NCBI RefSeq assembly: GCF_900142755.1
Contig: NZ_FRCA01000005.1
Coordinates: forward strand, 186,001-250,000
Length of the DNA: 64,000 nucleotides
Source of the DNA: Halomonas cupida
GTDB taxonomy: Bacteria; Pseudomonadota; Gammaproteobacteria; Pseudomonadales; Halomonadaceae
Reading direction: 5' to 3'
A program made the translations under genes and the position numbers. This document shows positions 35,817-45,395 of this stretch, one piece after another; position 1 is the stretch's first letter; each line of letters starts with the position of its first letter. Below the pieces are notes generated by a model. It ran no database searches. It saw only the letters and a program-made list of their open reading frames with translations, and was not told the DNA's origin.

Positions 35817-35866
35817 CGTCCTTCAAGCGCCTCTGTATCCGTGAGGTGCTCGAACGGATACAGGAT

Positions 35867-36003
35867 CGATGCTCCGGATGAATCGTACTTCTTGATTCCG
35901 GTGTCGGACAGCAAGGCCTATCATCAGTTCGGCAGCGCCGTGGTAGTCCTGGTCTTCAAGGCCGCGGCACACTTGATGTGCAACCCCATCCTCGCTCGCC
36001 CTG
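35867..36003 (+). pseudogene. Decayed C-terminal fragment of a dcm-type methyltransferase
   Basis: This segment aligns with 38377-38512 of the intact dcm gene. The frame reads DAPDESYFLIPVSDSKAYHQ FGSAVVVLVF..., against [30 protein letters not shown] in Dcm; about two thirds of residues match. It covers only motif X and the C-terminal helix. Nothing upstream resembles the rest of a methyltransferase. It lies between the LacI gene and dsbB-like gene. Confidence 0.85.
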
Positions 36004-36019
36004 GCTCGGGTGATCGAAT

Positions 36020-36565
36020 TCAGATGATCGACAGCAGCCAGTAGGACACTGGATTGTCCGGGCACTGGAAGGGACCACACTCGATAAAGGTGGAGATAAC
36101 ATTCAGCGCCATGACCATCATCGCAAACCAGCAGGCTACCTTTCCAGCCACTCCGAACCGGTGACGGAATTCACCCTCGCCCTCATTGCGGAGAAGCAGG
36201 AGTATCGCTACCGCCAGAATCGTTGCCGAGCAAAGAATGAAGGACCAGGTGTAGTAGTGATAGCCAAGTATTGCCGACCCATAGGGCGGAGTGCCGGGAA
36301 TCACATGTAGCGATATCTGTCGCAACGCGGCGGCAGCACCAAAAATGGCACCAAGCAATACAACTCCATAATGTCGCTGCTTTATCCCATATACCACATT
36401 CAACATGAAACCGAACATGACCAGCGCAAAACCAGCGCGCTGCAGAAGACATAATGGACACGGCAGTTCATTCAATGTGACCTGAGCGATCAACCCGATC
36501 AACAGCACCACCGCCATACCCACCATCCCCAGTATATTGAGCATGGTGATTCTCGACTGATTCAT
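36020..36565 (-). CDS. DsbB-family disulfide bond formation protein
   Basis: About 181 residues, four to five hydrophobic segments. 'ELPCPLCLLQRAGFALVMFG' carries the DsbB-type C-x-x-C in the first periplasmic loop just before TM2 and the quinone-contacting Arg. A second periplasmic Cys (WSFILCS) and a C-terminal Cys pair (ECGPFQC) follow. DsbB reoxidises DsbA with quinone. No DsbA is adjacent, so this is likely an accessory DsbB/DsbI. ATG 36565 follows GAGG. The small membrane gene upstream is probably its operon partner. Confidence 0.88.
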   Translation of the reverse strand: MNQSRITMLNILGMVGMAVVLLIGLIAQVTLNELPCPLCLLQRAGFALVMFGFMLNVVYGIKQRHYGVVLLGAIFGAAAALRQISLHVIPGTPPYGSAILGYHYYTWSFILCSATILAVAILLLLRNEGEGEFRHRFGVAGKVACWFAMMVMALNVISTFIECGPFQCPDNPVSYWLLSII

Positions 36566-36603
36566 CAAAGCCTCACAGAATCAATAATGAATTGAAATTC
36601 AGA

Positions 36604-36759
36604 TCAAAGAAGAATATTCAGCGCGTCAGTCGCATGGTGATGGAACCAGTACAGACTCAGCGCCAGGGAAACAGAAAATACAACGCAGGAAAGTCTACCT
36701 TTGCCGAAATAGGCCATGACCATCGCAACAAGAACAAGCAGAAAAATCAGAGTCATCAT
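36604..36759 (-). CDS. Small membrane protein, DUF5993-like
   Basis: About 51 residues: two hydrophobic segments (MTLIFLLVLVAMVMAYF and 'LSCVVFSVSLALSLYWF') and a C-terminal HHATDALNILL. This length and tail resemble the DUF5993 family that often sits beside DsbB-like genes. It ends 39 bp before the dsbB-like start. Role unknown. The local base composition is lower in GC than neighbours. About 300 bp upstream (36760-37132) are AT-rich with no gene seen. Confidence 0.65.
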   Translation of the reverse strand: MMTLIFLLVLVAMVMAYFGKGRLSCVVFSVSLALSLYWFHHHATDALNILL

Positions 36760-37132
36760 GACCAGATACTCTTTACCAGGGTTAATCAGGAAAACCGAAA
36801 AGCAACCATTCATGCCCGAGGTCACGACTGACAATATAACAAGTTGACATATATCATTCCACTAAATCAGTATCTCCCATAAGAGGTACAACACCTCTGC
36901 TGATTAATGCCGACAGCTTGCATAAACAATAGACAGTTAATTCAATATATTCTTTTAACTTCCACGAACAATAAAAAAGCCTCCCGAGGTGGACTAGCTG
37001 TCCAACAGCATGAGAAGTTCCACAAACTCCATCTTGTGAGCTCATCAGCCAACTTCAGCGCTCGCGACCTTCCTCTTCATGGAATACACTAGTGGCTATT
37101 CGTCACAGACTTGACCCAGAGAAGGCGCGCCC

Positions 37133-38575
37133 ATGACGCTGCTGTCCGATAACGATACTCCCCGGCAGGAACACACACTCTCACGCTCTTCACCCTATGA
37201 GCGCCTCAGTGAGCGTGAATTGCTCGAGCGCGTGTTGGAGATCTACGACCAGGGCCGAGTCGCCGAGGCGCTGGCTGAAGCAGACCCGGGCAACTGGTGT
37301 CGGGAAACCGTCAACCGCTGGGTCAAGGGCAAGGCGTCACCACGAGTCACGCGAGCCGCCTGGCAGCGGCTGGTTGCGATGCTGCCACCACCGTCACACC
37401 AACATGAGGCCGGGTTCCGCTTTATCGACCTGTTCGCCGGCATTGGCGGCATTCGCAAGGGTTTCGAGGCCATTGGCGGCGAGTGTGTGTTCACCTCGGA
37501 GTGGGACAAGTACGCGGTGCGCACCTACAAGGCCAATCACTACTGTGACCCTGTCCGCCACCGCTTCAACCGGGATATCCGCGATATCACCCTGAGTGCC
37601 CGCACTGATGTCGACGAGGACACCGCCTATCGCCATATCGACCGGGAGATTCCCGATCACGATGTACTGCTGGCCGGTTTTCCCTGTCAGCCATTCTCGC
37701 TGGCTGGAGTGTCGAAGAAGAATTCGCTGGGCCGCAAGCATGGTTTCGAGTGCGATGCCCAGGGCACGCTGTTCTTCGATGTGGCGCGAATCATCGCCGC
37801 CAAACGTCCGGCTGCATTTCTGCTCGAGAACGTCAAGAACCTCAAGAGCCATGACAAGGGCAAGACCTTCCGCATCATCTGCGAGACTCTTGATGAACTG
37901 GGTTATGAAGTCGCCGACGTGGATGCGCCACGCAATCGCGACCCCAAGATCCTCGATGCTCAGCAGTTCCTGCCCCAGCACCGTGAACGCATCATACTGG
38001 TGGGGTTCCGGCGCGACCTCAACGTCCACCAGGGCTTTACGCTGAAGGACATCGACAGCGTTCTGCCGAAGCGACGCCCGACCTTCGGTGAGCTGTTGGA
38101 CAAGGAGGTCGACAGCAAGTACATCCTGACCCCGAAACTGTGGGAGTACCTTTACAAGTACGCCCAGAAACATCGCGAGAAAGGCAATGGTTTCGGTTTT
38201 GGGCTGACCGGGCCGCATGATGTGGCACGCACACTGTCGGCGCGTTACCACAAGGATGGCTCCGAGATCCTGGTCGATCGTGGCTATGACGAGAACCTGC
38301 CCTTTCATGGCGAACAGAACCAGCGCAACCGCCCGCGCCGTCTGACCCCTCAGGAGTGTGCCCGACTGATGGGCTTCGATGCGCCGGGTGAGTCGACCTT
38401 CGTGATTCCGGTGTCGGACACCCAGGCCTATCGCCAGTTCGGCAACTCCGTAGTGGTCCCGGTATTCGAGGCAGTGGCACGCTTGATGCACGAACGCATC
38501 CTCGCCGCCCGGGAAAAGACCCGCGAGCAGGCCGAAGCTGAAGTGCCACAGCTGGAGATTCCCCTGACGGCATGA
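37133..38575 (+). CDS. dcm: DNA cytosine-5 methyltransferase, Dcm type
   Basis: About 480 residues aligning along its whole length with E. coli Dcm (CCWGG methylation). Motif I '[20 protein letters not shown]', catalytic Cys185 in [44 protein letters not shown] and the C-terminal '[20 protein letters not shown]' are all present. The variable region ([15 protein letters not shown] and preceding residues) also matches, so CCWGG specificity is inferred. A vsr gene follows 50 bp downstream; no restriction enzyme is visible, so this is a housekeeping-type methylase. A fossil of its 3' end lies at 35867. Confidence 0.95.
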   Translation: MTLLSDNDTPRQEHTLSRSSPYERLSERELLERVLEIYDQGRVAEALAEADPGNWCRETVNRWVKGKASPRVTRAAWQRLVAMLPPPSHQHEAGFRFIDLFAGIGGIRKGFEAIGGECVFTSEWDKYAVRTYKANHYCDPVRHRFNRDIRDITLSARTDVDEDTAYRHIDREIPDHDVLLAGFPCQPFSLAGVSKKNSLGRKHGFECDAQGTLFFDVARIIAAKRPAAFLLENVKNLKSHDKGKTFRIICETLDELGYEVADVDAPRNRDPKILDAQQFLPQHRERIILVGFRRDLNVHQGFTLKDIDSVLPKRRPTFGELLDKEVDSKYILTPKLWEYLYKYAQKHREKGNGFGFGLTGPHDVARTLSARYHKDGSEILVDRGYDENLPFHGEQNQRNRPRRLTPQECARLMGFDAPGESTFVIPVSDTQAYRQFGNSVVVPVFEAVARLMHERILAAREKTREQAEAEVPQLEIPLTA

Positions 38576-38625
38576 TGTTCCGAGGCTAGTGTTCTGAAAC
38601 CAGTGCTCTGAAACGGCAGACACCC

Positions 38626-39084
38626 ATGGCCGAGAAGATTGCCCCCCAGACGCGCTCGCGAATGATGTCGTCGATTCGCGGGCGCGATACCCGGCCGGAG
38701 CTTGAACTGCGGCGCTTCCTGCATGCCGCGGGATATCGGTTCCGACTTCAGCGCCGCGATCTGCCCGGCCGTCCCGACCTGGTACTGCCCCGCTATCGCC
38801 TTGCGGTCTTTGTGCATGGTTGTTTCTGGCACCGCCACCCCGGCTGCCACTACTGCTCCACCCCCGCCACTCGCGCCGAGTTCTGGCAGCAGAAGTTCGC
38901 CGACAACATCGCCCGTGATCAACGCAATCAGCAGGAGTTGGAGCGCCTCGGTTGGCGGGTATTGGTGGTCTGGGAATGTGGTTTCAAGCACTGCCTGGAT
39001 CGCCTCGACGAGATTCCTCTACTGATCGAAGCAGTGAACCAGTGCCAGCAATGGCCACATCAGCCGCCCAGACCATCCTGCTAG
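38626..39084 (+). CDS. vsr: Very short patch repair endonuclease Vsr
   Basis: About 152 residues. 'RSRMMSSIRGRDTRPELELR', 'YRFRLQRRDLPGRPDLVLPR' and 'LAVFVHGCFWHRHPGCHYCS' are the Vsr core, including the catalytic Asp of PD-L and the zinc-binding Cys/His cluster. Vsr nicks 5' of T in T:G mismatches made by deamination of 5-methylcytosine. Pairing with dcm confirms the roles. The stop codon is two bases from a dispersed 173-bp repeat. Confidence 0.95.
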   Translation: MAEKIAPQTRSRMMSSIRGRDTRPELELRRFLHAAGYRFRLQRRDLPGRPDLVLPRYRLAVFVHGCFWHRHPGCHYCSTPATRAEFWQQKFADNIARDQRNQQELERLGWRVLVVWECGFKHCLDRLDEIPLLIEAVNQCQQWPHQPPRPSC

Positions 39085-39085
39085 T

Positions 39086-39258
39086 TATTAACCCGGCATG
39101 CTTTCATGTTGGGTTGATTGCGGCACAGGGACGTGCCGCCGTCGGCCATCAGGCCGACGCGAGACCGCACCACACCAGCAGATCCGCGCATCTGCGCCAG
39201 TGGGGTGCGGACGACAATCAAATCGATCAGGATGAGCTATTTGATTACCATGTTAATA
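39086..39258 (+). repeat. Hairpin-rich dispersed element, copy 1 of 3
   Basis: 173 bp starting TATTAACCCGGCATG and ending CATGTTAATA. It is near-identical to 55229-55406 and 60318-60492, same orientation. It contains five consecutive stem-loops: TAACCCGGCATG/CATGTTGGGTT, CGGCAC/GTGCCG, GTCGGCC/GGCCGAC, CCGCACCACAC paired with GTGGGGTGCGG around GCAGAT/ATCTGC, and AATCAAAT/ATTTGATT. The first 7 bp (TATTAAC) invert the last 7 (GTTAATA). Copy 1 starts one base after the vsr stop. Confidence 0.9.
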
Positions 39259-39288
39259 GCATTTCTCCTGAGGAGCGTTTAACGGCTT

Positions 39289-40179
39289 TTACTGGATGCC
39301 TGACTGAGGGGGCCTTCGGGCATGCGCGGAAGGCGCCTGTCCAAACCGTTGCTTGAACGCCTTGGAAAAATGAAAACTATCGTGAAAGCCTAGTTTCTCG
39401 GCAACTTCTGCGACGTTCAGACGCTTGTGGTTCAGCAGTACCCGCGCAATGTCGAGTTTGGCGTTGATCACGTAACGCTTCGGTGACTGTCCGGTATAGG
39501 TGTGAAAAAGCTTGCGCAGCTGTTGTTCACTGCACTGAGCGATAGCCGCCATCTCGGTCACGGTCCAACACCGGTTCATGCTCTGATGCAATGCTTCCAG
39601 CACACGCTCGACACGCTTGAGATTGGCGCTGGCAGGGAGAGGGTCGCCAGCCACCGCAAGCCATTGATAGATCAGCTTGGTCACCATAGCCACACCCAGC
39701 GACTTCCAGCGCTCCGGCTCTCGACTCAACAGCTCAATGGCTTCGGCACACTCATTGATCAGGCGATCCTCATTGCTCAACGAAATGATCGAGCGAAAGG
39801 GAAAGGTCAAGGCACCGTTGGGCACCATCTCAATCCACACCAGATCCCACAGCATACCTGGACAACGGTAGTGCGCGATGGTGGTGGGTTTAAGAAACAC
39901 CACACTATGTCCGTGGGGCTCGATCACGCTGCCATCGTGCAGGTGAATCTCGCCATGCCCCTGACGGGTATACACCGCAATCACCGTGTCCTTCGACAAT
40001 GGCAAGCGGCGATCCTCGGGCCAACTCACCCTATAACGCGCATCGGCGAGAATATCCCACAACGCAATCAGGGTTATACCGCTGGAACTGAGCGTTTCCT
40101 CAATGACGATCGGTGTGTTGTGAAATGCTTCGTTTTTTACATGACTGGTGTCGATACAGCCATTCAATTCGCCATCCAT
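39289..40179 (-). CDS. AraC family transcriptional regulator
   Basis: About 296 residues. N-terminal cupin-like sensor (GHGEIHLHDGSVIEPHGHSV), C-terminal double HTH: 'WTVTEMAAIAQCSEQQLRKL', 'FHTYTGQSPKRYVINAKLDI', then 'LNVAEVAEKLGFHDSFHFSK' and 'AFKQRFGQAPSAHARR'. Divergent from the SSS symporter/sulfatase operon, so likely its activator in response to a sulfated or sugar-like ligand. ATG 40179 chosen (GGAG ten bases upstream); GTG 40239 would add 20 residues. Confidence 0.9.
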   Translation of the reverse strand: MDGELNGCIDTSHVKNEAFHNTPIVIEETLSSSGITLIALWDILADARYRVSWPEDRRLPLSKDTVIAVYTRQGHGEIHLHDGSVIEPHGHSVVFLKPTTIAHYRCPGMLWDLVWIEMVPNGALTFPFRSIISLSNEDRLINECAEAIELLSREPERWKSLGVAMVTKLIYQWLAVAGDPLPASANLKRVERVLEALHQSMNRCWTVTEMAAIAQCSEQQLRKLFHTYTGQSPKRYVINAKLDIARVLLNHKRLNVAEVAEKLGFHDSFHFSKAFKQRFGQAPSAHARRPPQSGIQ

Positions 40180-40346
40180 CTGACCAAGACTCCAGTGGTA
40201 GGTGCGGTTGATTCTTCCACAACCAGTCTTCGACAACACGGTCTTTCACAATACAACCATCACCCGCACCTGATAGACGTCAATGCCCATAAACCACAAC
40301 AACGGACGTATGCCATGCCAGCGCCAGCTCGTCAGGAGGTACTGTT

Positions 40347-42131
40347 ATGTTGACCCTCCTGTCATTCGTGTTCTTCACAGCCCTTGTCGCCCTGCTCTCG
40401 TGGCTCAAGACCCGCCACGATGACCTGCACAACGTGACGGGTTACTTTCTCGCCGGGCGAAGCCTGTCATGGTTCGTCATCGCCGGCTCACTGTTCCTGA
40501 CCAATATTTCCGCCGAACAGCTGGCCGGACTGAACGCCAATGCCTTCCGCAACGGTGCCAATGTTATGGCCTGGGAGACCACATCGGCTTTGACACTGAT
40601 CGTGCTGGCATTTGTCTTCCTGCCGCGTTATCTCAAGTCGGGTATCAGTACCATCCCCCAGTTCCTCGAAAACCGCTTCGGTCGGACCATGCGTGTGGTG
40701 TCATCACTGATCTTTCTCTATGCCATCGTCATCGGTTTCCTGCCGTTCGTGCTGTATGCCGGCGCCATCACTCTGGCTGGCCTGTTCGATGTCAGCGGTC
40801 TGTTGGGACTGAGCCATGGCACCACCATCTGGGTGATGGTCATCGCGATCGGGGTGACTGGTGGGATCTACGCCATTTTCGGTGGCCTCAAGGCCGTCGC
40901 GGTCTCCGACAGTATCAACGGCCTGGGATTGATGATTGCAGGCCTGCTGGTGCCGGTGCTTGGCCTCTATGCACTGGGTGACAGTGATATCGGTGCCGGC
41001 CTGGAGATTCTCTTCCACGATGCCCCGGAGCGGCTCAATGCCGCCGGTTTGTCTGACGATGCCAATATTCCCTGGTATGGAATCATTTCCGGGGTGGTCA
41101 TCATCAACCTGTTCTACTGGTGCACCAACCAGGCCATTGTGCAGCGCGCACTGGGGGCAAGAAGCCTGGCCGAGAGTCAAAAGGGTGTGCTCGCGGCAGC
41201 TCTGCTGAAGATCGTCGGCATCCTGATGCTGGTCTTGCCGGGTATCATCGCCTGGCACCTGCATCAGCGCGGCATGCTGGACATCCCTTTCAAGATCGTT
41301 GATGGCCAGCCCACCGATGTGCTCAATGCCGATATTTCCTATCCGACACTGGTGCGTGCAGTACTTCCTCCCTGGTTGACCGGGTTCTTCTGCGCGGCGA
41401 TGTTCGGCGCCATTCTCAGTTCGTTCAACAGTGGCGTGAATAGCCTATCGACACTGGTCAGCCTTGATCTCTACAAACAACTGGTCAAGCCCGGCGCCAG
41501 TGACAGGGAAACTGTCACTGTGGGACGCACCTTCGGCATCATCACCATCGTGACCTGCATCGCCATTGCCCCATCCATTGCCACCTCGGACAGCCTCTAC
41601 ACTCTGATGCGCACCATCATGGCGGTGATCAACGTACCGATCTTCACGGTGATTCTGCTCGGAGTATTATCCAGGCGCGCCCCGGCACTGGCGGGTTACA
41701 TCGGGCTGGTCGTCGGCATGACGTTCTTCTACACCACTCACTTCGTACTCGATGATGACCTGGGATTCATTCAGGTGCACTGGCTGGCGCTGGTCGGCAT
41801 CAACTTCGTGCTGATGCTCACGGTGATGGGCATCGTGCGCTATCTCAAACCCATGCCGGAACCCTTTGTGCTGCGCTACACCAGAGAGGTTGATGTGACT
41901 CCCTGGCGCTACGCCCCCCATGCCAGCTGGACACTGATTGCCCTATTCACAGTGCTGTATGTAACGCTCTCCCCGTTGGGGGTCACCTCGACCAGTGGCT
42001 CACTGCTCAAGGTCCTTGCCGTCAGTGGCACCAGTCTGGCGCTGATCTATGCACTGTATCGCTGGGTGCGCTCTCGCCACCACACCGCCATCTCTCTCGA
42101 CAATGCCGAGGCGGCCAGCCAGACACGCTGA
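40347..42131 (+). CDS. Sodium:solute symporter (SSS family, sugar-type)
   Basis: About 594 residues with 13-14 hydrophobic segments. 'GYFLAGRSLSWFVIAGSLFL' then TNISAEQLAGLNANAFRNG, 'FLPRYLKSGISTIPQFLENR' and AAMFGAILSSFNSGVNSLST are SSS (SLC5) signatures. It uses the Na+ gradient, which suits a halophile. With a sulfatase gene 63 bp downstream, the likely cargo is a sulfated small molecule or its desulfated product. AGGAGG lies just upstream of the ATG at 40347. Confidence 0.93.
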   Translation: MLTLLSFVFFTALVALLSWLKTRHDDLHNVTGYFLAGRSLSWFVIAGSLFLTNISAEQLAGLNANAFRNGANVMAWETTSALTLIVLAFVFLPRYLKSGISTIPQFLENRFGRTMRVVSSLIFLYAIVIGFLPFVLYAGAITLAGLFDVSGLLGLSHGTTIWVMVIAIGVTGGIYAIFGGLKAVAVSDSINGLGLMIAGLLVPVLGLYALGDSDIGAGLEILFHDAPERLNAAGLSDDANIPWYGIISGVVIINLFYWCTNQAIVQRALGARSLAESQKGVLAAALLKIVGILMLVLPGIIAWHLHQRGMLDIPFKIVDGQPTDVLNADISYPTLVRAVLPPWLTGFFCAAMFGAILSSFNSGVNSLSTLVSLDLYKQLVKPGASDRETVTVGRTFGIITIVTCIAIAPSIATSDSLYTLMRTIMAVINVPIFTVILLGVLSRRAPALAGYIGLVVGMTFFYTTHFVLDDDLGFIQVHWLALVGINFVLMLTVMGIVRYLKPMPEPFVLRYTREVDVTPWRYAPHASWTLIALFTVLYVTLSPLGVTSTSGSLLKVLAVSGTSLALIYALYRWVRSRHHTAISLDNAEAASQTR

Positions 42132-42194
42132 ACCCCGCCCTCACTTGACTCTCGGCAGGTCCATCACGGCCTGCTGCACGCACCAGGAGCCTCC

Positions 42195-43712
42195 ATGTCC
42201 GCCCCCAACATCATCATGATCATGACCGATACCCAGGCCACCAACATGGTCGGCTGCTACAGCGGCAAGGATCTCAACACCCGACATATCGATGCGCTGG
42301 CCGCTGAAGGCTATCAGTTCATGTCAGCCTACACCTGCGCGCCACTCTGCACGCCGGCACGCGCCGGACTGTTCACCGGCATCTACTCGAACCAGTCGGG
42401 TCCCTGGACCAATAACCTCGCTCCGGGCAGTAATATCGTTTCCATGGGCCGCCATTTCCGAGATGCAGGCTACCGGACCTGTTACATCGGCAAGTGGCAC
42501 CTTGATGGCCACGACTACTTCGGCACCGGACGTTGCCCCGAAGAGTGGGATCCGGACTACTGGTTCGATGGCGCCAACTATCTCGAGGAGCTGACCAACG
42601 AGGAAATCTCACTGTGGCGCAATGGTCTCAACAGCAAGGAAGATCTGATAGCCAACAGCATCACCGCCGAGTTCACCTGGGCTCACCGTATCAGTGATCG
42701 GGCGCTGCGGTTTCTCGGCGAACAGGAACACCAGACCAATGAGCAACCCTTCCTGCTGGTGCTGTCCTACGATGAACCCCACCACCCTTTCACCTGCCCT
42801 CCGGAATACCTCGAGCGCTACGAAGACTTTGCCTACGATCTCGGAGCGCGGGCATTCGATGACCTGAGTAACAAACCGGAGCATCACCGGGTATGGTCTG
42901 AAGCAATGCCCAGCCCTGTCGGCACGGATGGGCAGTATCGTCACCCGCTGTACTTCGCCTGCAATGACTTCGTCGATGATGAGATCGGTCGGGTCATCAA
43001 GGCGCTGGATGCCTCAACGCTGGACAATACCTGGCTGGTATACACCTCGGATCACGGCGAAATGATGGGGGCACATCGCCTGGTCAGCAAAGGCGCAGCC
43101 GTGTACGACGACATCGCCCAGATTCCGTTGATTCTGCGACCACCGGTGGGGCAGCGCGCACATCGCAAGGTCACGACCCCCGTCAGCCACATCGATCTGC
43201 TGCCAACCCTGTTGCGACTTGCCGGCACTGTAGCTCCTCCGATGCTGCCGGGGGGTGACTTGCTGGCAGTGGCTGACGGTGCTGATGTCGAGCGAGGTGT
43301 CATGGTCGAGTTCAATCGCTATGAGATCGAGCACGACAGCTTTGGCGGCTTCATTCCGGTACGCGGCTGGGTCGAGAATGATTACAAGCTTGTTCTTAAT
43401 CTGCTCACCTCGGATGAGCTCTATGATCGTCGCAAGGATCCCGACGAACTGCACAACCTGATCCATGATCCAGACCACGCAACAACCCGTAATGCCATGC
43501 ATGATCGCCTGCTCGCCTATATGGACCAGATTCGCGATCCCTTCCGCAGTTATCAGTGGGCCTGTCGTCCATGGCGCGAGAGGGCAGAGGCGCGCTGGAT
43601 GGGGGCCTTCCGCCCACGCCCCGAAGATGGCTATGCTCCCGTCGTAAGAGACTACGACACTGGCCTGCCCAGCCAGGGCACCAAGACTGAGGAGAAGACC
43701 CAGAAGTTCTGA
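42195..43712 (+). CDS. Sulfatase (arylsulfatase / choline-sulfatase-like)
   Basis: About 505 residues. 'NIIMIMTDTQATNMVGCYSG' starts with the metal-binding Asp pair, and CAPLCTPARAGLFTG holds the activation motif C-x-P-x-R (C52-T-P54-A-R56) in which Cys becomes formylglycine. 'GYRTCYIGKWHLDGHDYFG', 'YDEPHHPF' and 'VYTSDHGEMMGAHRL' provide the remaining active-site residues. No signal peptide, so it acts in the cytoplasm on an imported sulfate ester. The Cys-type site needs a formylglycine-generating or anSME enzyme, not seen in the window. Confidence 0.93.
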   Translation: MSAPNIIMIMTDTQATNMVGCYSGKDLNTRHIDALAAEGYQFMSAYTCAPLCTPARAGLFTGIYSNQSGPWTNNLAPGSNIVSMGRHFRDAGYRTCYIGKWHLDGHDYFGTGRCPEEWDPDYWFDGANYLEELTNEEISLWRNGLNSKEDLIANSITAEFTWAHRISDRALRFLGEQEHQTNEQPFLLVLSYDEPHHPFTCPPEYLERYEDFAYDLGARAFDDLSNKPEHHRVWSEAMPSPVGTDGQYRHPLYFACNDFVDDEIGRVIKALDASTLDNTWLVYTSDHGEMMGAHRLVSKGAAVYDDIAQIPLILRPPVGQRAHRKVTTPVSHIDLLPTLLRLAGTVAPPMLPGGDLLAVADGADVERGVMVEFNRYEIEHDSFGGFIPVRGWVENDYKLVLNLLTSDELYDRRKDPDELHNLIHDPDHATTRNAMHDRLLAYMDQIRDPFRSYQWACRPWRERAEARWMGAFRPRPEDGYAPVVRDYDTGLPSQGTKTEEKTQKF

Positions 43713-43740
43713 GGGTCCATCAATACTGCTCGAGTGCATC

Positions 43741-43791
43741 CGCCTCGAATGTGCCGGTCACAAGGATGATCGCAGTTCCACATTCGAGGCG
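43741..43791. terminator. Perfect 13-bp inverted repeat after sulfatase gene
   Basis: CGCCTCGAATGTG (43741-43753) and CACATTCGAGGCG (43779-43791) pair perfectly over a 25-base loop, 29 bp after the sulfatase stop. No T tract. Could be a terminator or an operator for the peptide transporter at 43923; the rest of 43713-43922 holds no gene. Confidence 0.5.
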
Positions 43792-43922
43792 CGCACTTTG
43801 AATTGGCGGACAATCATTTTGCCTGCACATTTGAAGCTGGTAGGGTTCTGCCACTCGCCGCGACGGACTGCGGCGTCCCTATTCGACCCAGCCCTATTCG
43901 GCGCAGTATTGAGGCAAAAACG

Positions 43923-45386
43923 ATGACGACCGAGAACGTCTCACGATCCGCCCCGGAGAAGCAGTTCTTCGGCCACCCACGATCCCTTGCCACGCTGTTC
44001 GGCATGGAAGTCTGGGAGCGCTTCTCTTTCTACGGTATGCAGGCCATCCTGCTGATCTATCTCTACTACGAGGTCAGTCGTGGGGGCCTGGGCATCAGCC
44101 AGCCGGTCGCCATCGGCATCGTCGGTGCCTACGGCAGTGGTGTCTACCTGGCCTCGATTCTCGGCGGCTGGTTCGCCGATCGGATCTTCGGTGCGGAACG
44201 CACCCTGTTCTATTCCGGCCTTGTGGTCATGGTGGGCCACATTGCGCTGGCGGTTCTGCCTGGCGTACATGGCGTTACCGCTGGTTTGATCTGCGTGGCG
44301 TTGGGCAGCGGTGGGGTCAAGGCCACCTGCTCCTCACTGGTGGGTTCATTGTACGAACCCGGCAGCGATCGCCGCGACGCCGGGTTCTCGATCTTCTATC
44401 TGGGTATCAACGTCGGGGGCTTTGTCGGCCCGCTGCTGACAGGACTGCTACAACAGAACGCCGGGTTCCACTATGGCTTCGGCATCGCTGCCATCGGCAT
44501 GGCGCTTGGTCTGGCCCAGTATGCTTTCGGGCGCAAGAAGCTCCCAGCCTCGCAGAAGACTGCTCCCAACCCGCTGGAAGCCGGAAGGCTCAAGTATTAT
44601 GGCCTGGCCGTCATCGCCCTGGTCGGTGCGCTGTTGGGAGCCGTTGCGCTGGGCTGGGTTCGCGCCGACAACCTGTCTGACGTACTGCTGGTGGTCATCG
44701 CCATCGCCGCCGTCGCCTATTTCGCCATCATCCTCAGCTCGCCTCGCATCAATACCGAGGAGCGTCGTCGCGTGCTGGCATTCATTCCGCTGTTTCTGAC
44801 CAGCGGCGCCTACTGGGCCCTGTACAGTCAGTCCTATACCGTCATCACCGCTTTCTTCGACCAGCGTGTGGACCGCAACGTGTTCGGCTGGGAAGTGCCT
44901 GTCGGCTGGTTGGTCTCCGCCCAGGCGTTGACCGTGATCGTCCTCTCCGGTGTCTTCGCCTGGCTGTGGACCATTCTCGGCAAACGCCAACCCAGCTCAG
45001 CCAGCAAGTTCGTCATCGCCATGTTCGTCATCGGCCTGACGTTCCTCGGCTACCTGCCCTACCTGGGCGCCGAAGGTGCTGCCATGCCGCTGTTCATGCT
45101 GGTATTGCTGTTGCTGGGTTTCACTGCCTCCGAGCTGTGCCTGTCTCCCATCGGGCTGTCGGTGACCACTCGCCTGGCGCCAGCTGCCTTCCAGACCCAG
45201 ATGATGGCGCTGTTCTTCATGTCTCTGGCGTTGGGTTTCGCCGCTGGAGGCTCACTGGGCGCCTTCTACACTGAAGCCAATGAAGTGAACTACTTCATCG
45301 CCATGGCTGGACTCGGTATCGTCACGGCGGTATTGCTGATGCTCTGCCTGCCGTTCATCAAACGGGCCTCTCGCGGTACGGAATAA
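43923..45386 (+). CDS. POT/PTR2 family proton-coupled peptide transporter
   Basis: About 487 residues, 12-14 hydrophobic segments. 'ATLFGMEVWERFSFYGMQAI' contains the POT E-x-x-E-R-F-x-Y-G motif, and 'FSIFYLGINVGGFVGPLLTG' is the second POT signature. These carriers import di- and tripeptides with protons. ATG 43923 has GAGG 7 bases upstream. A frame reaching back to 43803 exists but its 40 extra residues are unlike the family. A peptidase-like gene follows 9 bp later, forming a peptide-use unit. Confidence 0.93.
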   Translation: MTTENVSRSAPEKQFFGHPRSLATLFGMEVWERFSFYGMQAILLIYLYYEVSRGGLGISQPVAIGIVGAYGSGVYLASILGGWFADRIFGAERTLFYSGLVVMVGHIALAVLPGVHGVTAGLICVALGSGGVKATCSSLVGSLYEPGSDRRDAGFSIFYLGINVGGFVGPLLTGLLQQNAGFHYGFGIAAIGMALGLAQYAFGRKKLPASQKTAPNPLEAGRLKYYGLAVIALVGALLGAVALGWVRADNLSDVLLVVIAIAAVAYFAIILSSPRINTEERRRVLAFIPLFLTSGAYWALYSQSYTVITAFFDQRVDRNVFGWEVPVGWLVSAQALTVIVLSGVFAWLWTILGKRQPSSASKFVIAMFVIGLTFLGYLPYLGAEGAAMPLFMLVLLLLGFTASELCLSPIGLSVTTRLAPAAFQTQMMALFFMSLALGFAAGGSLGAFYTEANEVNYFIAMAGLGIVTAVLLMLCLPFIKRASRGTE

Positions 45387-45395
45387 GGACACATC

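Noticed and set aside
37394..38623. 409-codon minus-strand frame over dcm
   Set aside because: Mirror of a well-matched Dcm; no family likeness.
43803..43922. 40-residue N-terminal extension of the POT transporter
   Set aside because: No family likeness, and GAGG sits just before ATG 43923.
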